A stretch of 64,000 nucleotides of DNA from Desulfobulbaceae bacterium (GTDB lineage: Bacteria; Desulfobacterota; Desulfobulbia; Desulfobulbales; Desulfobulbaceae): assembly GCA_012744275.1 (NCBI GenBank), contig JAAYIE010000008.1, positions 1 through 64,000 of the forward strand, given 5' to 3'. Below the pieces are notes generated by a model that was not told the origin of the DNA, ran no database searches, and was given only the letters and a program-made list of their open reading frames with translations. A program made the position numbers and the translations under genes. This document shows positions 41,939-50,818 of this stretch, one piece after another (the first letter of the stretch is position 1; the number at the start of each line of letters is the position of its first letter).

Positions 41939-44900
41939 CCCCGGTATTGGAGTTCTCTTGCCCCCTCCGTTCCCCTTTTTCCAGGCCCCGCCATTAGCCC
42001 AGCTATTTCTCCTGGGAGCAGCTTCCGGCTCCCGCATGCGCAACCCAACCGAAGCTTCACCATATTGCTCCCGAATAGTGCGCAGCAAACCACGGTTGGG
42101 CCGCACTCCCATATCACTGTGGGCGACAATGTCCACCTCGCCCCGCTGTGGAAACCCCAGGGTGATCTGCACAGCAACAGTGCCATGGTGCTGAAAAAAT
42201 AGCTCCTTCAAATTCGCCAGGTGTTGACGCGAGAGGGACTCTGCAGCAACTTTCACCAAAACCTGTTCGCAGCAATTCTCAAGGGAATCTGCCAAGGTTC
42301 TGATCTCCTCGGCAGTTAATTTTGGCCCACGCTCAGCCTGCTCCACCGTGGCCGTCACGACCAGGGGCTGATCACTGGTGAGCAGCGAATCGTACTGCGC
42401 AAACACAGAGGGAAAAACCACCAGCTCAACACTGCTCTCCATGTCTTCCAAAACGGCGAAAGCCATGCGCTCGCCCTTTTTAGTCTTATGCTCACGGTAA
42501 CTGGTGACAAGCCCGCCAACCCGAACCACCTGCCCTTCGCGCAGACTGGCAAGTGACGCAATATCACAACCGGTTATCAGCCCCAGTTCTGCGGCAACCG
42601 ACTCAAGTGGATGTCCGGTCAGGTAAAAACCCACAGTCTCTTTTTCAAAGGCAAGCCGCTGCAATTCCGGCCATGTATCTACTGGCGGCACCTCCACTTC
42701 AGCGGTCTCTGTTTCCTGCATGGAAGCCGGTCCCAGGGCAAAAAGGCTCATCTGTCCGCTGAGACGGTCGCGCAGGAGTGCCTTTGCGCGCTCCAGACTC
42801 AGATCCAGCATGGCCATGAGTTGGGCGCGGTGGATGTTGAGGGAATCAAAGGCACCGACCTTGATCAAACTCTCGATCACCTTACGATTCACTTTGGTAC
42901 CATCGATCCGTGCACAAAAATCCGTAAGTGAACGAAACTCACCATTGGCTGCACGCTCATCAATAATGGAATCCAGGGCAGCGCCGCCCACATTTTTAAT
43001 GGCTGCCATACCGAAACGGATATCGTTGTTGTGCACCGTGAAGTCCCGATACGATGCGTTGATGTCAGGGGGCAGGACTTCAAGGCGCATCTGCCGGCAT
43101 TCCTGGATATATTTCACCACCTTATCGGTGTTATCCACATCACAGGACAAAAGAGCTGCCATAAACTGCGCCGGATAATGCGCCTTAAGATACGCAGTCT
43201 GATAGGCCACCAGCGCATAACCGGCCGAATGTGACTTATTGAAGCCATATCCGGCAAATTTCTCCATCAGATCAAAAACATACCCCGCGCGCTCGGCATC
43301 AATACCACGGTTGTCCGCCCCGGCCATGAATTTGCCCCGTTCCTGGGCCATCAAGTCCGCCTTCTTTTTGCCCATGCCTCGGCGAAGAATATCAGCATCA
43401 CCCAGGCTGTAGCCGGCCAGGATATTGGAAATTTTCATGACCTGTTCCTGGTAGACGATAACTCCGTAGGTCTCCTCCAACACCTCCCTGATTTCGGGCA
43501 GAGGGTAATCCGGTTGCCTGCGTCCATGCTTGGTTTCAACAAAATCGTCCACCATACCGGAGTCCAGTGGTCCTGGCCGGTACAATGCCACCAGGGCGAT
43601 CAGATCTGTGAACTGCTCAGGCTGCAACCGCTTAACCAGGTTGCGCATACCGTCGCTTTCCAGTTGAAAAATGCCCAGGCAATCACCCCGGGAAAGCAGG
43701 GCATAGGTCTTGGCATCGTCCATGGGTAGCTTGTTCAGGTCGATTCTGTGGCCAATATCCTCCCTGATCATCTTTAAGGCCTTGTCGATCATGGTCAGGG
43801 TCTTGAGACCAAGAAAATCGAACTTGATCAAACCGACCTTTTCCACATAGTTCATGGCATACTGGGTCAGGATTTCTTTGCCAGAGCCTTCCTTGTCTGA
43901 CTTTACGCATACCGGCAAAAATTCGACCATGGGTCTGGGTGAAATCACCACCCCGGCCGCATGGATGGATTTGTGTCGCGACAAACCCTCCAGGCGCAGG
44001 GACACATGGATCAGCTCATGAATATGAGTATCCTGCATGGCCCCCTTCAGCCGGGGTTCCTGTTCCAGGGCCTGGCTCAGGGTAGTGCCCAGCTTTTCCG
44101 GCACAAGCTTGGCGATTTTATCCACCTCAGGGAGTGGAATATCAAGTGCGCGGCCCACATCGCGCACCACAGCCCTGGCCTTCATGGAACCGTAGGTCAC
44201 AATTTGGGCCACATAGTCGTCACCTCCGTAGCGCCTGCGCACATAGTCCATGACCTCGTCGCGTCGGTCACGGCAGAAATCCACGTCAAAATCCGGCATG
44301 GATTTACGCTCGACATTCAAAAAACGTTCAAAAATAAGACCATAGGGTATGGGATCAATATCGGTGATGCCCATGCAGTAGGCGGCCAGACTGCCGGCAC
44401 CAGATCCGCGTCCAGGCCCAACCGGTATTTCCCTGTCCTTGGCCCAGTTGATAAAGTCAGCCACAATGAGGAAATAACCAGAAAATCCCATTTTCTGGAT
44501 GACACCGATCTCAATCTCCAGTCGGTCATGGTAAATCCCTTCCAGCTCAGAACCCACCTCCTGCATCTCGGCCAGATCATTGAGCCGCTTTTTCAGTCCC
44601 TGTCGGCAGGCCTCAGCAAAGTCGCCTTCCAGGGTATGACCTTCCTGCACCGGATAGGCTGGGAAGTAGTGCTGGTCAAAGGAAAGTTCGAGATTGCAGC
44701 GCTCGGCAATCTCGCAGGTGTTGCTTACCGCCTGTTTACAGTAGTCGAATTCGCGCAGCATTTCCTCACCCGACTTCACATAGAGCCTGTCTGTGGGAAA
44801 GCGAAAACAGGTCGGATCGTTGACGGTTTTGCCAGACTGGATAGCCAGCAGCACCGCGTGGGCATGCGCATCTTCGGCCCGCAGGTAATGGCAATCATTA

Positions 44901-45508
44901 GTTGCCACCAGCTCAATGCCCAGTTCGTCTGCCAGGCTCAGCATGCCCTGGTTAGCCACAGTCTGTTCCGGTATCCCGTTTTCCTGAATCTCAAGATAAA
45001 AACGGTCACCAAAAACACGTTTCACCTCCCTGGCTCGTCTGCGTGCACCCGCCATATCACCATGAACGCAGCGCCAGGCCAACTCGCCCTGCAGACAGGC
45101 GCTGAGGATAATCAGTCCTTCATTGTGGGCAAAAAGCGTGGGCCAGTCAATGCGCGGTCTCCGGTAGAAACCACGGGTTTGCGCCAGCGAGGCCAGCTTC
45201 ATCAAATTGCCATAGCCAGTACTGTTCATGGCCAGGGCAACCAGATGAAAGTTACGACCAGCTTCTGCCCCGCGCTGCTCCATGTTTTTTTCAGCCAGGT
45301 AGAATTCGCAACCGATAATCGGCTTCACTCCAGCGGCCTTGGCCTTCTCATACAACTCCAGGGCTCCGTACATGGCACCGTGGTCGGTTATGGCCACGGC
45401 ATCCATATTCAGCTCCTGCGTGTAGCTGATCAGTTCGGGGATGCGGATAGCGCCATCGAGAAAGGAATATTGGGTATGCAGATGCAGATGGACAAAAGGA
45501 GCACTCAT
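41936..45508 (-). CDS. dnaE: DNA polymerase III alpha subunit
   Basis: A 1190-aa replicative polymerase. The PHP domain begins PFVHLHLHTQYSFLDGA, the palm aspartates are in MPDFDVDFCRDRRDEVMDY, and GRGSGAGSLAAYCMGITDIDP and the fingers region GKKKADLMAQERGKF are intact. An OB-fold follows (VRVGGLVTSYREHKTKKGERMAFAVLED, about residue 1000). The C-terminal domain ends in a Gly/Lys-rich tail, GAWKKGNGGGKR. Length is close to the bacterial average. No strong Shine-Dalgarno precedes the ATG. Confidence 0.96.
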   Translation of the reverse strand: MSAPFVHLHLHTQYSFLDGAIRIPELISYTQELNMDAVAITDHGAMYGALELYEKAKAAGVKPIIGCEFYLAEKNMEQRGAEAGRNFHLVALAMNSTGYGNLMKLASLAQTRGFYRRPRIDWPTLFAHNEGLIILSACLQGELAWRCVHGDMAGARRRAREVKRVFGDRFYLEIQENGIPEQTVANQGMLSLADELGIELVATNDCHYLRAEDAHAHAVLLAIQSGKTVNDPTCFRFPTDRLYVKSGEEMLREFDYCKQAVSNTCEIAERCNLELSFDQHYFPAYPVQEGHTLEGDFAEACRQGLKKRLNDLAEMQEVGSELEGIYHDRLEIEIGVIQKMGFSGYFLIVADFINWAKDREIPVGPGRGSGAGSLAAYCMGITDIDPIPYGLIFERFLNVERKSMPDFDVDFCRDRRDEVMDYVRRRYGGDDYVAQIVTYGSMKARAVVRDVGRALDIPLPEVDKIAKLVPEKLGTTLSQALEQEPRLKGAMQDTHIHELIHVSLRLEGLSRHKSIHAAGVVISPRPMVEFLPVCVKSDKEGSGKEILTQYAMNYVEKVGLIKFDFLGLKTLTMIDKALKMIREDIGHRIDLNKLPMDDAKTYALLSRGDCLGIFQLESDGMRNLVKRLQPEQFTDLIALVALYRPGPLDSGMVDDFVETKHGRRQPDYPLPEIREVLEETYGVIVYQEQVMKISNILAGYSLGDADILRRGMGKKKADLMAQERGKFMAGADNRGIDAERAGYVFDLMEKFAGYGFNKSHSAGYALVAYQTAYLKAHYPAQFMAALLSCDVDNTDKVVKYIQECRQMRLEVLPPDINASYRDFTVHNNDIRFGMAAIKNVGGAALDSIIDERAANGEFRSLTDFCARIDGTKVNRKVIESLIKVGAFDSLNIHRAQLMAMLDLSLERAKALLRDRLSGQMSLFALGPASMQETETAEVEVPPVDTWPELQRLAFEKETVGFYLTGHPLESVAAELGLITGCDIASLASLREGQVVRVGGLVTSYREHKTKKGERMAFAVLEDMESSVELVVFPSVFAQYDSLLTSDQPLVVTATVEQAERGPKLTAEEIRTLADSLENCCEQVLVKVAAESLSRQHLANLKELFFQHHGTVAVQITLGFPQRGEVDIVAHSDMGVRPNRGLLRTIREQYGEASVGLRMREPEAAPRRNSWANGGAWKKGNGGGKRTPIPG

Positions 45509-45609
45509 GGAAAACTCACTGGATGAACTTCAAAAAAAATATGCCTGTGGGTATAAGCTATGCTGTTGCCAGCATACCCTATCGAGGGCATGTCGAAACA
45601 GAAAAGATG

Positions 45610-45647
45610 AAAAAAGCGCCGCCACCAGAAACCTGGGGGACGGCGCT
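45610..45647 (-). terminator. Rho-independent terminator of the molybdoenzyme operon
   Basis: On the minus strand the stem AGCGCCG (45647-45641) pairs with CGGCGCT (45621-45615), loop of 19 nt, followed by TTTTTT (45615-45610). It lies 29 bp after the stop of the ferredoxin-subunit gene. Confidence 0.75.
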
Positions 45648-45676
45648 CATTGGAAACGCTCAATCAAGAGAAAATT

Positions 45677-46489
45677 TTATTTGCTGTCTTCACCCTCAGA
45701 TGAGAGCGATTTGGCAACCAGGGCCCCTGCCAGACCAAGCAGCCCTACCTCCTTGATTTGCTGTTTAGCAGTGAGGCGCATGGCCTCAAGGGCGGCACGG
45801 CGCGTAACGACCTTCGGCATTTCCTTGGGTGCGGAGGTGGTCATCAACAGTTCCATGTCCGCCTTTTTAGAGCCATAGTACATACCGTTGGGACCGATCT
45901 GCACGGCAGGCGAGGTCAGGCCAACCGCGCCCTTCTTCACATACTGGGAAATCTCGCTTGCCGGGTCATCCAGATCACCAAAAATACGCGCCCTGGCCAA
46001 GCAGGTCTGCACACAGGCAGGCTCCAGCCCTTCGGCCACCCTGGGCATGCAGTAGGTGCATTTATCCGCCTTGCCTAAACAGGTTTCATCGGCCAGTTCG
46101 GTATTGATGTAGCGAGCATGATAGGGGCAGGCAGTGGCACAGGCGCCGCAGCCGATGCAGCGTTCGTAGTCGATCTGCACCGTGCCGTTGAAGGGGTCCT
46201 TCCAGGTGGCGGCCACTTCCATGGTCTTGGTTTCCCCGGTTTTCGCATCCTGCATGGTCATCCTCACCTTTTCAACCGGGCAAACCGGTACACAAGTCGG
46301 GGTTTCGCAGTGGTTGCACAAGCCGGGGTAGTAGGTGTAAGCAAGGCCCTGGGAGGTTTGTGCCGGGCCCAGCCGGTGTACCCAGTTGCGGTCATACTTG
46401 GTGGGCACTTCCCATTCTGCCTTGCATGAAATAACGCAAGCGTGACAACCCACGCAGCGGTCTATATCGATCACCATGCCATAGCGCAT
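45677..46489 (-). CDS. Four-cluster ferredoxin-type subunit of a molybdoenzyme (PsrB/PhsB/NrfC-like)
   Basis: A 270-aa electron-transfer subunit. Four Cys groups are visible: CVGCHACVISCKAEW, CNHCETPTCVPVCP, CIGCGACATACPYHARY and CTYC...ACVQTC, giving four [4Fe-4S] clusters as in PsrB, PhsB and NrfC. The C-terminus has an extra helical tail with a short hydrophobic stretch (EVGLLGLAGALVAKSL). It lies 30 bp after the catalytic subunit on the same strand. No NrfD/PsrC membrane anchor gene follows; a terminator does. Confidence 0.9.
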   Translation of the reverse strand: MRYGMVIDIDRCVGCHACVISCKAEWEVPTKYDRNWVHRLGPAQTSQGLAYTYYPGLCNHCETPTCVPVCPVEKVRMTMQDAKTGETKTMEVAATWKDPFNGTVQIDYERCIGCGACATACPYHARYINTELADETCLGKADKCTYCMPRVAEGLEPACVQTCLARARIFGDLDDPASEISQYVKKGAVGLTSPAVQIGPNGMYYGSKKADMELLMTTSAPKEMPKVVTRRAALEAMRLTAKQQIKEVGLLGLAGALVAKSLSSEGEDSK

Positions 46490-46519
46490 AGTCTAATCCT
46501 CCTGTTGGCGGTTGGGGCT

Positions 46520-48736
46520 TCAGCCCACTTTGACCAGTTTGACAAAGTTGTTGCGCAGACCATGCGCGCCTGTTTCCGGATCAATGGCAATCTTGGTGAT
46601 CAGGCTGGAGTCATCCACACCCTTGTCCACGCTGAAGGTCATCTCCTTGTTGCGGGTGCCATAGCCATGGTACAAATACACCGAATCCTCACGGATGCCG
46701 GGCGTTACCTTGACCACAGTGGTGGTGCGTGATTCTACACCGTCCTGATTGACCAGACGTACGGTATCACCGTTTTTCAAGCCTAGCCGGGCAGCCACCT
46801 TGTCATTGACCCATACCGGGTTGATGGGTGCTTCGTGAATGAGCCAGGGGTTATTGATGGAACGGTTGAAGGTGTGCAGCGGAGTGCGGCCATACAACAT
46901 CCGCATGTAACCGGCTGGCGGCGGTTCCACCGGAATGTAGGTGGGGATGGCCGGATACTCGTATTCGCCCAGATCTTCGCTGAAAAAATGCACGATCAGG
47001 TAATCATTTTTTCCGTAAGGAGCCTCACCTGGCTGAATATGGATACCACCCTCTTCCCGAATTTTATCCAGGGTCAGACCAGCACCCTCCAGCACCTTGG
47101 CCATCATCTCTTCCTGCGAAGCAACCGGAATCTTGTCGCCATACCCCATGCGTTTGGCAATCTCATTGGTGATCCAAACACAGTCTTTCCGTTCAAAGCC
47201 AGGCTCCACCAGGGCCATGCGCGGGGCTATGTATTGCTGGTGCTCTGCGGAGAGATCCCACTGGGTACCGGATTTGATATAGTCGTATTTTTCCAGATAC
47301 GAACAGTCTGGCAGGAGGATATCGGCATACATGGTAACATCTGTGGGCATGACATCCGCACACAGGACAAAATCCATCTGTTCCAGCATCTTGATGGTTT
47401 TTTCCTGACCCGGAAGCGTCTGGATCATGTTCTGCCCCCAGATGACACAGCCCTTGATCGGATAGGGCTGGCCACTGATGGCAGCATCACGTATCAACTC
47501 AGTGGGAGTTCCAGGCGGATGAAAGTGATGCACGTCTTCCATTTCGCGCAGATTCCCCTCACCATGCCCCTCTGATTGCGGCCAGTTGGTACCTTTGAGC
47601 CCTTTCGGACCAATGGGCTTAACCAGTCCGCCCTTGACATCAATTGCACCCAAAAGACCGGTCAAACAGGCCAAAGCGCGTTCGCGCTGGAAGTCATTGC
47701 CATACCAGGTGACATGACGGCCCGGGTGAATGGCCACATTGGGCATATTAGCAGCCAGCAGATCAGCTATCTGCTTGATCTGCGCAGCAGGAACCTCACA
47801 CTCAGCTGCAGCCCGTTCCAGGGTCCACTCCTTGATGCCTGCGGCGAACTGTTCGAAACCTTCGCCGTATTCTTCCACGAAATCAACCGCGTATTTTTTG
47901 TTTTCGACCAGATAGTTCATGATCGCCAGCAGCATGGCGGTATCCGTGCCAGGCTTAATAGGCACCCAGATATCGGCTTTAGAAGCGGCGGCCGAAAAAC
48001 GCGGATCCAGCACGACCAGTTTGGCGCCCCGTTCCAAGCCCTTCAGATAGCCTTTAAGATGGGAAACATGCACATTCTCACCAAGATGAGATCCGGTGAG
48101 AAAGATCACCTTGGCATTGGCCATATCCACATTTTCATCCGGAGCAATCTCCAAAGTGGTGATATATGCCATATCGCGCACGCCGCGGCACTGGAAGAAG
48201 GAGGCCTCCGACACATTGGGTGTGCCCACGGTACGCTCAAAAAAATCCATCGGATATTTGGCTGAAGAACCGTGCGGGAACACAGCAATTGACTTGGCAC
48301 CATGCTGATCGACAATGGCCTTGAGCTTGCTGCCGCAGATATCCAGGGCCTCGGTCCAGGAGATGCGCTCCCACTTGGGTTCGCCCCGCTTGCCCACGTT
48401 CTTGAGCGGGTACTTAAGCCGGTCTGGATCATACAGCATGGCCACGCCACCGTTACCGCGTGCGCACAAAGAAACGCCGTTATCAATCGACTTGGGATTG
48501 CCCTCCAGCTTCAACAGGCGGCCGTCACGAACCTTGCCCACCAGCTGACAGCGCCAGAAACACATCTCACAGACGCCGCCCACTACTGTCTTGGTATTTT
48601 TAAAGGAACCAGGTGCAGCCAGTGGTTTTTTCACAACACCTGATTCCGCTTTGGCCGCGACCCTGGAAAGGGGGACGGATGCAGCGGCAATTGAGGCGGT
48701 TTTCAAAAAATTCCGCCTGGTGAGGTTCATTGCCAT
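46520..48736 (-). CDS. Tat-exported molybdopterin oxidoreductase (PhsA/PsrA-like)
   Basis: A 738-aa DMSO-reductase-family catalytic subunit. The N-terminus MNLTRRNFLKTASIAAASVPL is a twin-arginine signal. A [4Fe-4S] cluster site is read as CEMCFWRCQLVGK plus SLCARGNGG. A later Cys (SFFQCRGVRD, about residue 190) is in the position of the Mo ligand. Further segments GRHVTWYGNDFQRERALACLTGLLGAIDVKGG and the pterin-binding PINPVWVNDKVAARLGLKNGDTVRLVNQDG are standard. Sulfur substrates (thiosulfate, polysulfide) are likeliest by similarity; arsenate and tetrathionate cannot be excluded. Confidence 0.9.
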   Translation of the reverse strand: MAMNLTRRNFLKTASIAAASVPLSRVAAKAESGVVKKPLAAPGSFKNTKTVVGGVCEMCFWRCQLVGKVRDGRLLKLEGNPKSIDNGVSLCARGNGGVAMLYDPDRLKYPLKNVGKRGEPKWERISWTEALDICGSKLKAIVDQHGAKSIAVFPHGSSAKYPMDFFERTVGTPNVSEASFFQCRGVRDMAYITTLEIAPDENVDMANAKVIFLTGSHLGENVHVSHLKGYLKGLERGAKLVVLDPRFSAAASKADIWVPIKPGTDTAMLLAIMNYLVENKKYAVDFVEEYGEGFEQFAAGIKEWTLERAAAECEVPAAQIKQIADLLAANMPNVAIHPGRHVTWYGNDFQRERALACLTGLLGAIDVKGGLVKPIGPKGLKGTNWPQSEGHGEGNLREMEDVHHFHPPGTPTELIRDAAISGQPYPIKGCVIWGQNMIQTLPGQEKTIKMLEQMDFVLCADVMPTDVTMYADILLPDCSYLEKYDYIKSGTQWDLSAEHQQYIAPRMALVEPGFERKDCVWITNEIAKRMGYGDKIPVASQEEMMAKVLEGAGLTLDKIREEGGIHIQPGEAPYGKNDYLIVHFFSEDLGEYEYPAIPTYIPVEPPPAGYMRMLYGRTPLHTFNRSINNPWLIHEAPINPVWVNDKVAARLGLKNGDTVRLVNQDGVESRTTTVVKVTPGIREDSVYLYHGYGTRNKEMTFSVDKGVDDSSLITKIAIDPETGAHGLRNNFVKLVKVG

Positions 48737-49348
48737 TTACTGTTCCTCCTTGGTGAAGAAATCAATGAGTATAAGCGTCAACCGGTATACAGGATGCGCG
48801 GTCGCCTGAAAACATTTTTCCTTAAATATAACGAACCAGGGTCGAAAAAAAGTACGCAGAAACTGTTCTTCCGCTTCAAAATTGGCGTCACGGGCGAGCG
48901 CAGCCAAAAAATTAAGCTGCAGCCAGATATGGTCAGCTGGCTCGGATTCGGCGGCAAGCTCATAACCGCAACTGCGGTAAAAGTCGTGGATACGTTCAGT
49001 AGTGCGGCCCTGCAGGAGCGCATCGCTGTCCAGATAGACCGAGGCGTAGGGCGGCACCGTGGTATTACGGCGGGCAGCGGTAATAAAGAGGCGGGTATAT
49101 TCAAGGCGCAAATCGTGCAACAGATCCGGACACTGCTGCCGCCACTGCCGTACATCTTCGGCCTCACGCTGCCAGTCAAGCGCACCGGCAAGCTCAATCT
49201 GGGCTTCTACCATTGCGGTAACAATGGCGCTCTCTTCTGGATAACGCATCAATTGGGACAGCAAGGTGTACATATCCACCAATCGGGATGCTTCTTCCGG
49301 CGTTTGGTGGCTCTGACAGGATTCGGTGCTTGGGCTGGCCTGAAGCAT
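48737..49348 (-). CDS. TorD/DmsD-family chaperone for the molybdoenzyme
   Basis: About 203 aa (234 from the ORF-track start at 49441). A mostly helical protein: EEASRLVDMYTLLSQLMRYPEESAIVTAMVEAQ, then LLHDLRLEYTRLFITAARRNTTVPPYASVYLD and SEPADHIWLQLNFLAALA, the typical TorD core. TorD-family proteins bind the Tat signal of the molybdoenzyme and help load the cofactor. I prefer the ATG at 49348 because the promoter found at 49457-49485 would start transcription only about 9 nt before the 49441 ATG. The gene ends one base before the catalytic subunit start. Confidence 0.82.
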   Translation of the reverse strand: MLQASPSTESCQSHQTPEEASRLVDMYTLLSQLMRYPEESAIVTAMVEAQIELAGALDWQREAEDVRQWRQQCPDLLHDLRLEYTRLFITAARRNTTVPPYASVYLDSDALLQGRTTERIHDFYRSCGYELAAESEPADHIWLQLNFLAALARDANFEAEEQFLRTFFRPWFVIFKEKCFQATAHPVYRLTLILIDFFTKEEQ

Positions 49349-49456
49349 GGGATTCTGCACGGCTGCGATATAGGAACGGGGACAAGATAAGGAGACCAAG
49401 GACACGGGTAGCACGAAGCAGCATCCTGTCTTGCATAACATCTATACAACGAGCTC

Positions 49457-49485
49457 ATTGTAGCATACAATGGCCCAATACTCAA
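49457..49485 (-). promoter_or_regulatory. Sigma70 promoter of the torD-molybdoenzyme operon
   Basis: On the minus strand: TTGAGT (49485-49480), 17-nt spacer, TACAAT (49462-49457; 5 of 6). Transcription would begin near 49450. It lies in the gap between this operon and the divergent thioesterase gene. Confidence 0.65.
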
Positions 49486-49598
49486 CATTGCTCTCCCGGC
49501 ACACACGGCAATTATTTGTACATTACAGCAGGCAAGATGTACAAACTAAATTGCGTTTTGACGCGCCTGGGCGCAACCCCCCATTTCAAGGAGCATCC

Positions 49599-49988
49599 AT
49601 GCAATTCAACATCCCCGCAGGCGTTTCTGGCAAGGAAGAACTGGTGGTGACAGCAGAGCTGACGGCTGCCCATTACGGCAGTGGCCTGGTGGAGGTTTTT
49701 GCCACCCCCGCCATGGTGGCCCTGATGGAAAAAACCTGCTTACTGTCCGTGTTGCCGCACCTGCCCGAAGGGCACGGCACCGTGGGCACCAAGGTTCATG
49801 TCAGTCACGAACGCGCTACCCCGGTGGGCAAGCGGGTGTGGTGCGAGTCAAAGCTGGTGGAAATCGACAGGCGCCGTCTTGTTTTTGAAGTGAAGACCCA
49901 CGATGAGCAAGGTGTTATCGGCAGAGGCCAGCATGAACGGTTTATCATCAACACCCAATCCTTTATGGAAAAAATACAACAGGGCTAG
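49599..49988 (+). CDS. FlK-like thioesterase
   Basis: A 129-aa hotdog-fold thioesterase. The ATG at 49599 has AAGGAG 5 nt upstream; the ORF-track start at 49470 lies in the promoter region of the divergent operon. Family segments: LVEVFATPAMVALMEKTCLLSVLPHLPEGHGTVGTKVHVSHERATPVG (core strand and helix), VWCESKLVEIDRRRLVFEVKTHDE and GRGQHERFIIN. Fluoroacetyl-CoA thioesterase FlK is the best-known relative, but most relatives act on other acyl-CoAs. Its end is 21 bp from the convergent TSCPD gene. Confidence 0.88.
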   Translation: MQFNIPAGVSGKEELVVTAELTAAHYGSGLVEVFATPAMVALMEKTCLLSVLPHLPEGHGTVGTKVHVSHERATPVGKRVWCESKLVEIDRRRLVFEVKTHDEQGVIGRGQHERFIINTQSFMEKIQQG

Positions 49989-50009
49989 CCCAATCCACAC
50001 CACTTCATC

Positions 50010-50582
50010 TCAGCCATCCTTGTCGCGCCTGTCGGGCACAGGCCGGACGACATAACGGTTCAGAACGCCATAGAGCATGTCGGGTAAATCATTTCTCTGG
50101 CGCGAACTGCGCTGAATCTGTTTAAGGCATTTTTCGTAGGTGAGCGGTTCGCCCAGGGAAAGATGCCGCAGCACCATGGAGATAAGTCGAGTGATGGTGG
50201 TAAGATTGGAGATGCGTGATTGCAGCTCGTGGTCGCGGTCAAAGGCAGTGGAGGCAAACACCTCTACCGGTTTACCTCCAAGTTCGCTCACAGACAGGTA
50301 CCATTTGTTGTTATCGCGATCAATGGTGCGATAGCGCTTGGCGTCCAGCACATCCGGCAATTCCGCCTCACTGCTTATGCGCTCATGGGCAGGGAGCGCA
50401 AGCTCCACCTCACCATACCGCTCAGCCCATAGCTGTTGCACCAGGTGCGGGCGCTCGTTGATGACTGCTATCAAAGCGGTACAGCGCGTACAGCAGGCAC
50501 CCTGATTATCAGGGTCGAGCACCATTTCCTCTCCGCACACCGGACATGACTCCTGTGACTGCTCATTCGGCTGCTCATTCAT
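50010..50582 (-). CDS. Zinc-finger and TSCPD-like protein
   Basis: A 190-aa protein. Its N-terminus has two Cys pairs (CPVCGEEM...ACCTRCTA), a probable zinc ribbon. The central segment NKWYLSVSELGGKPVEVFASTAFDRDHELQSRISNLTTITRLISMVLRH matches the TSCPD domain often found as the C-terminal piece of class II ribonucleotide reductases. The C-terminus is helical with a conserved-looking LPDMLYGVLNRYV. AAGGAG lies 9 nt before ATG 50582. No nrd gene is next to it, so it may be a stand-alone regulator; this is inference. Confidence 0.7.
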   Translation of the reverse strand: MNEQPNEQSQESCPVCGEEMVLDPDNQGACCTRCTALIAVINERPHLVQQLWAERYGEVELALPAHERISSEAELPDVLDAKRYRTIDRDNNKWYLSVSELGGKPVEVFASTAFDRDHELQSRISNLTTITRLISMVLRHLSLGEPLTYEKCLKQIQRSSRQRNDLPDMLYGVLNRYVVRPVPDRRDKDG

Positions 50583-50710
50583 GCGTGGTTCTCCTTACTG
50601 GCTGGCGATTATTACTTCCTATGCGTCATTTTAGCATAAATGATCAAGGAAAACACCGGCAAAGGATAGCTGTAACAAGAGAGACTGCAGTGAAAACACG
50701 TTTGAAAGCC

Positions 50711-50804
50711 TTGACTTTTTCACTTTCTCAGGATAGATAATTCTTCCTTGTATCGATTATTAGTGGCATCTGAGTTTGCCTGCATGCATGCGCATGCTTT
50801 TTTT
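50711..50804 (+). promoter_or_regulatory. ffh leader: candidate promoter and terminator-like hairpin
   Basis: TTGACT (50711-50716) and GATAAT (50736-50741) at 19-nt spacing are a possible promoter. Downstream, GCATGC-ATGC-GCATGC (50782-50797) followed by seven T (50798-50804) has the form of an intrinsic terminator only 14 bp before the ffh ATG. The leader would be about 70 nt. Whether it attenuates ffh cannot be judged from sequence. Confidence 0.45.
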
Positions 50805-50818
50805 GTATAGAGACGGGT

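Noticed and set aside
43961-45526. 521-aa plus-strand ORF
   Set aside because: It is the antisense shadow of dnaE; the minus-strand frame has full-length polymerase motifs.
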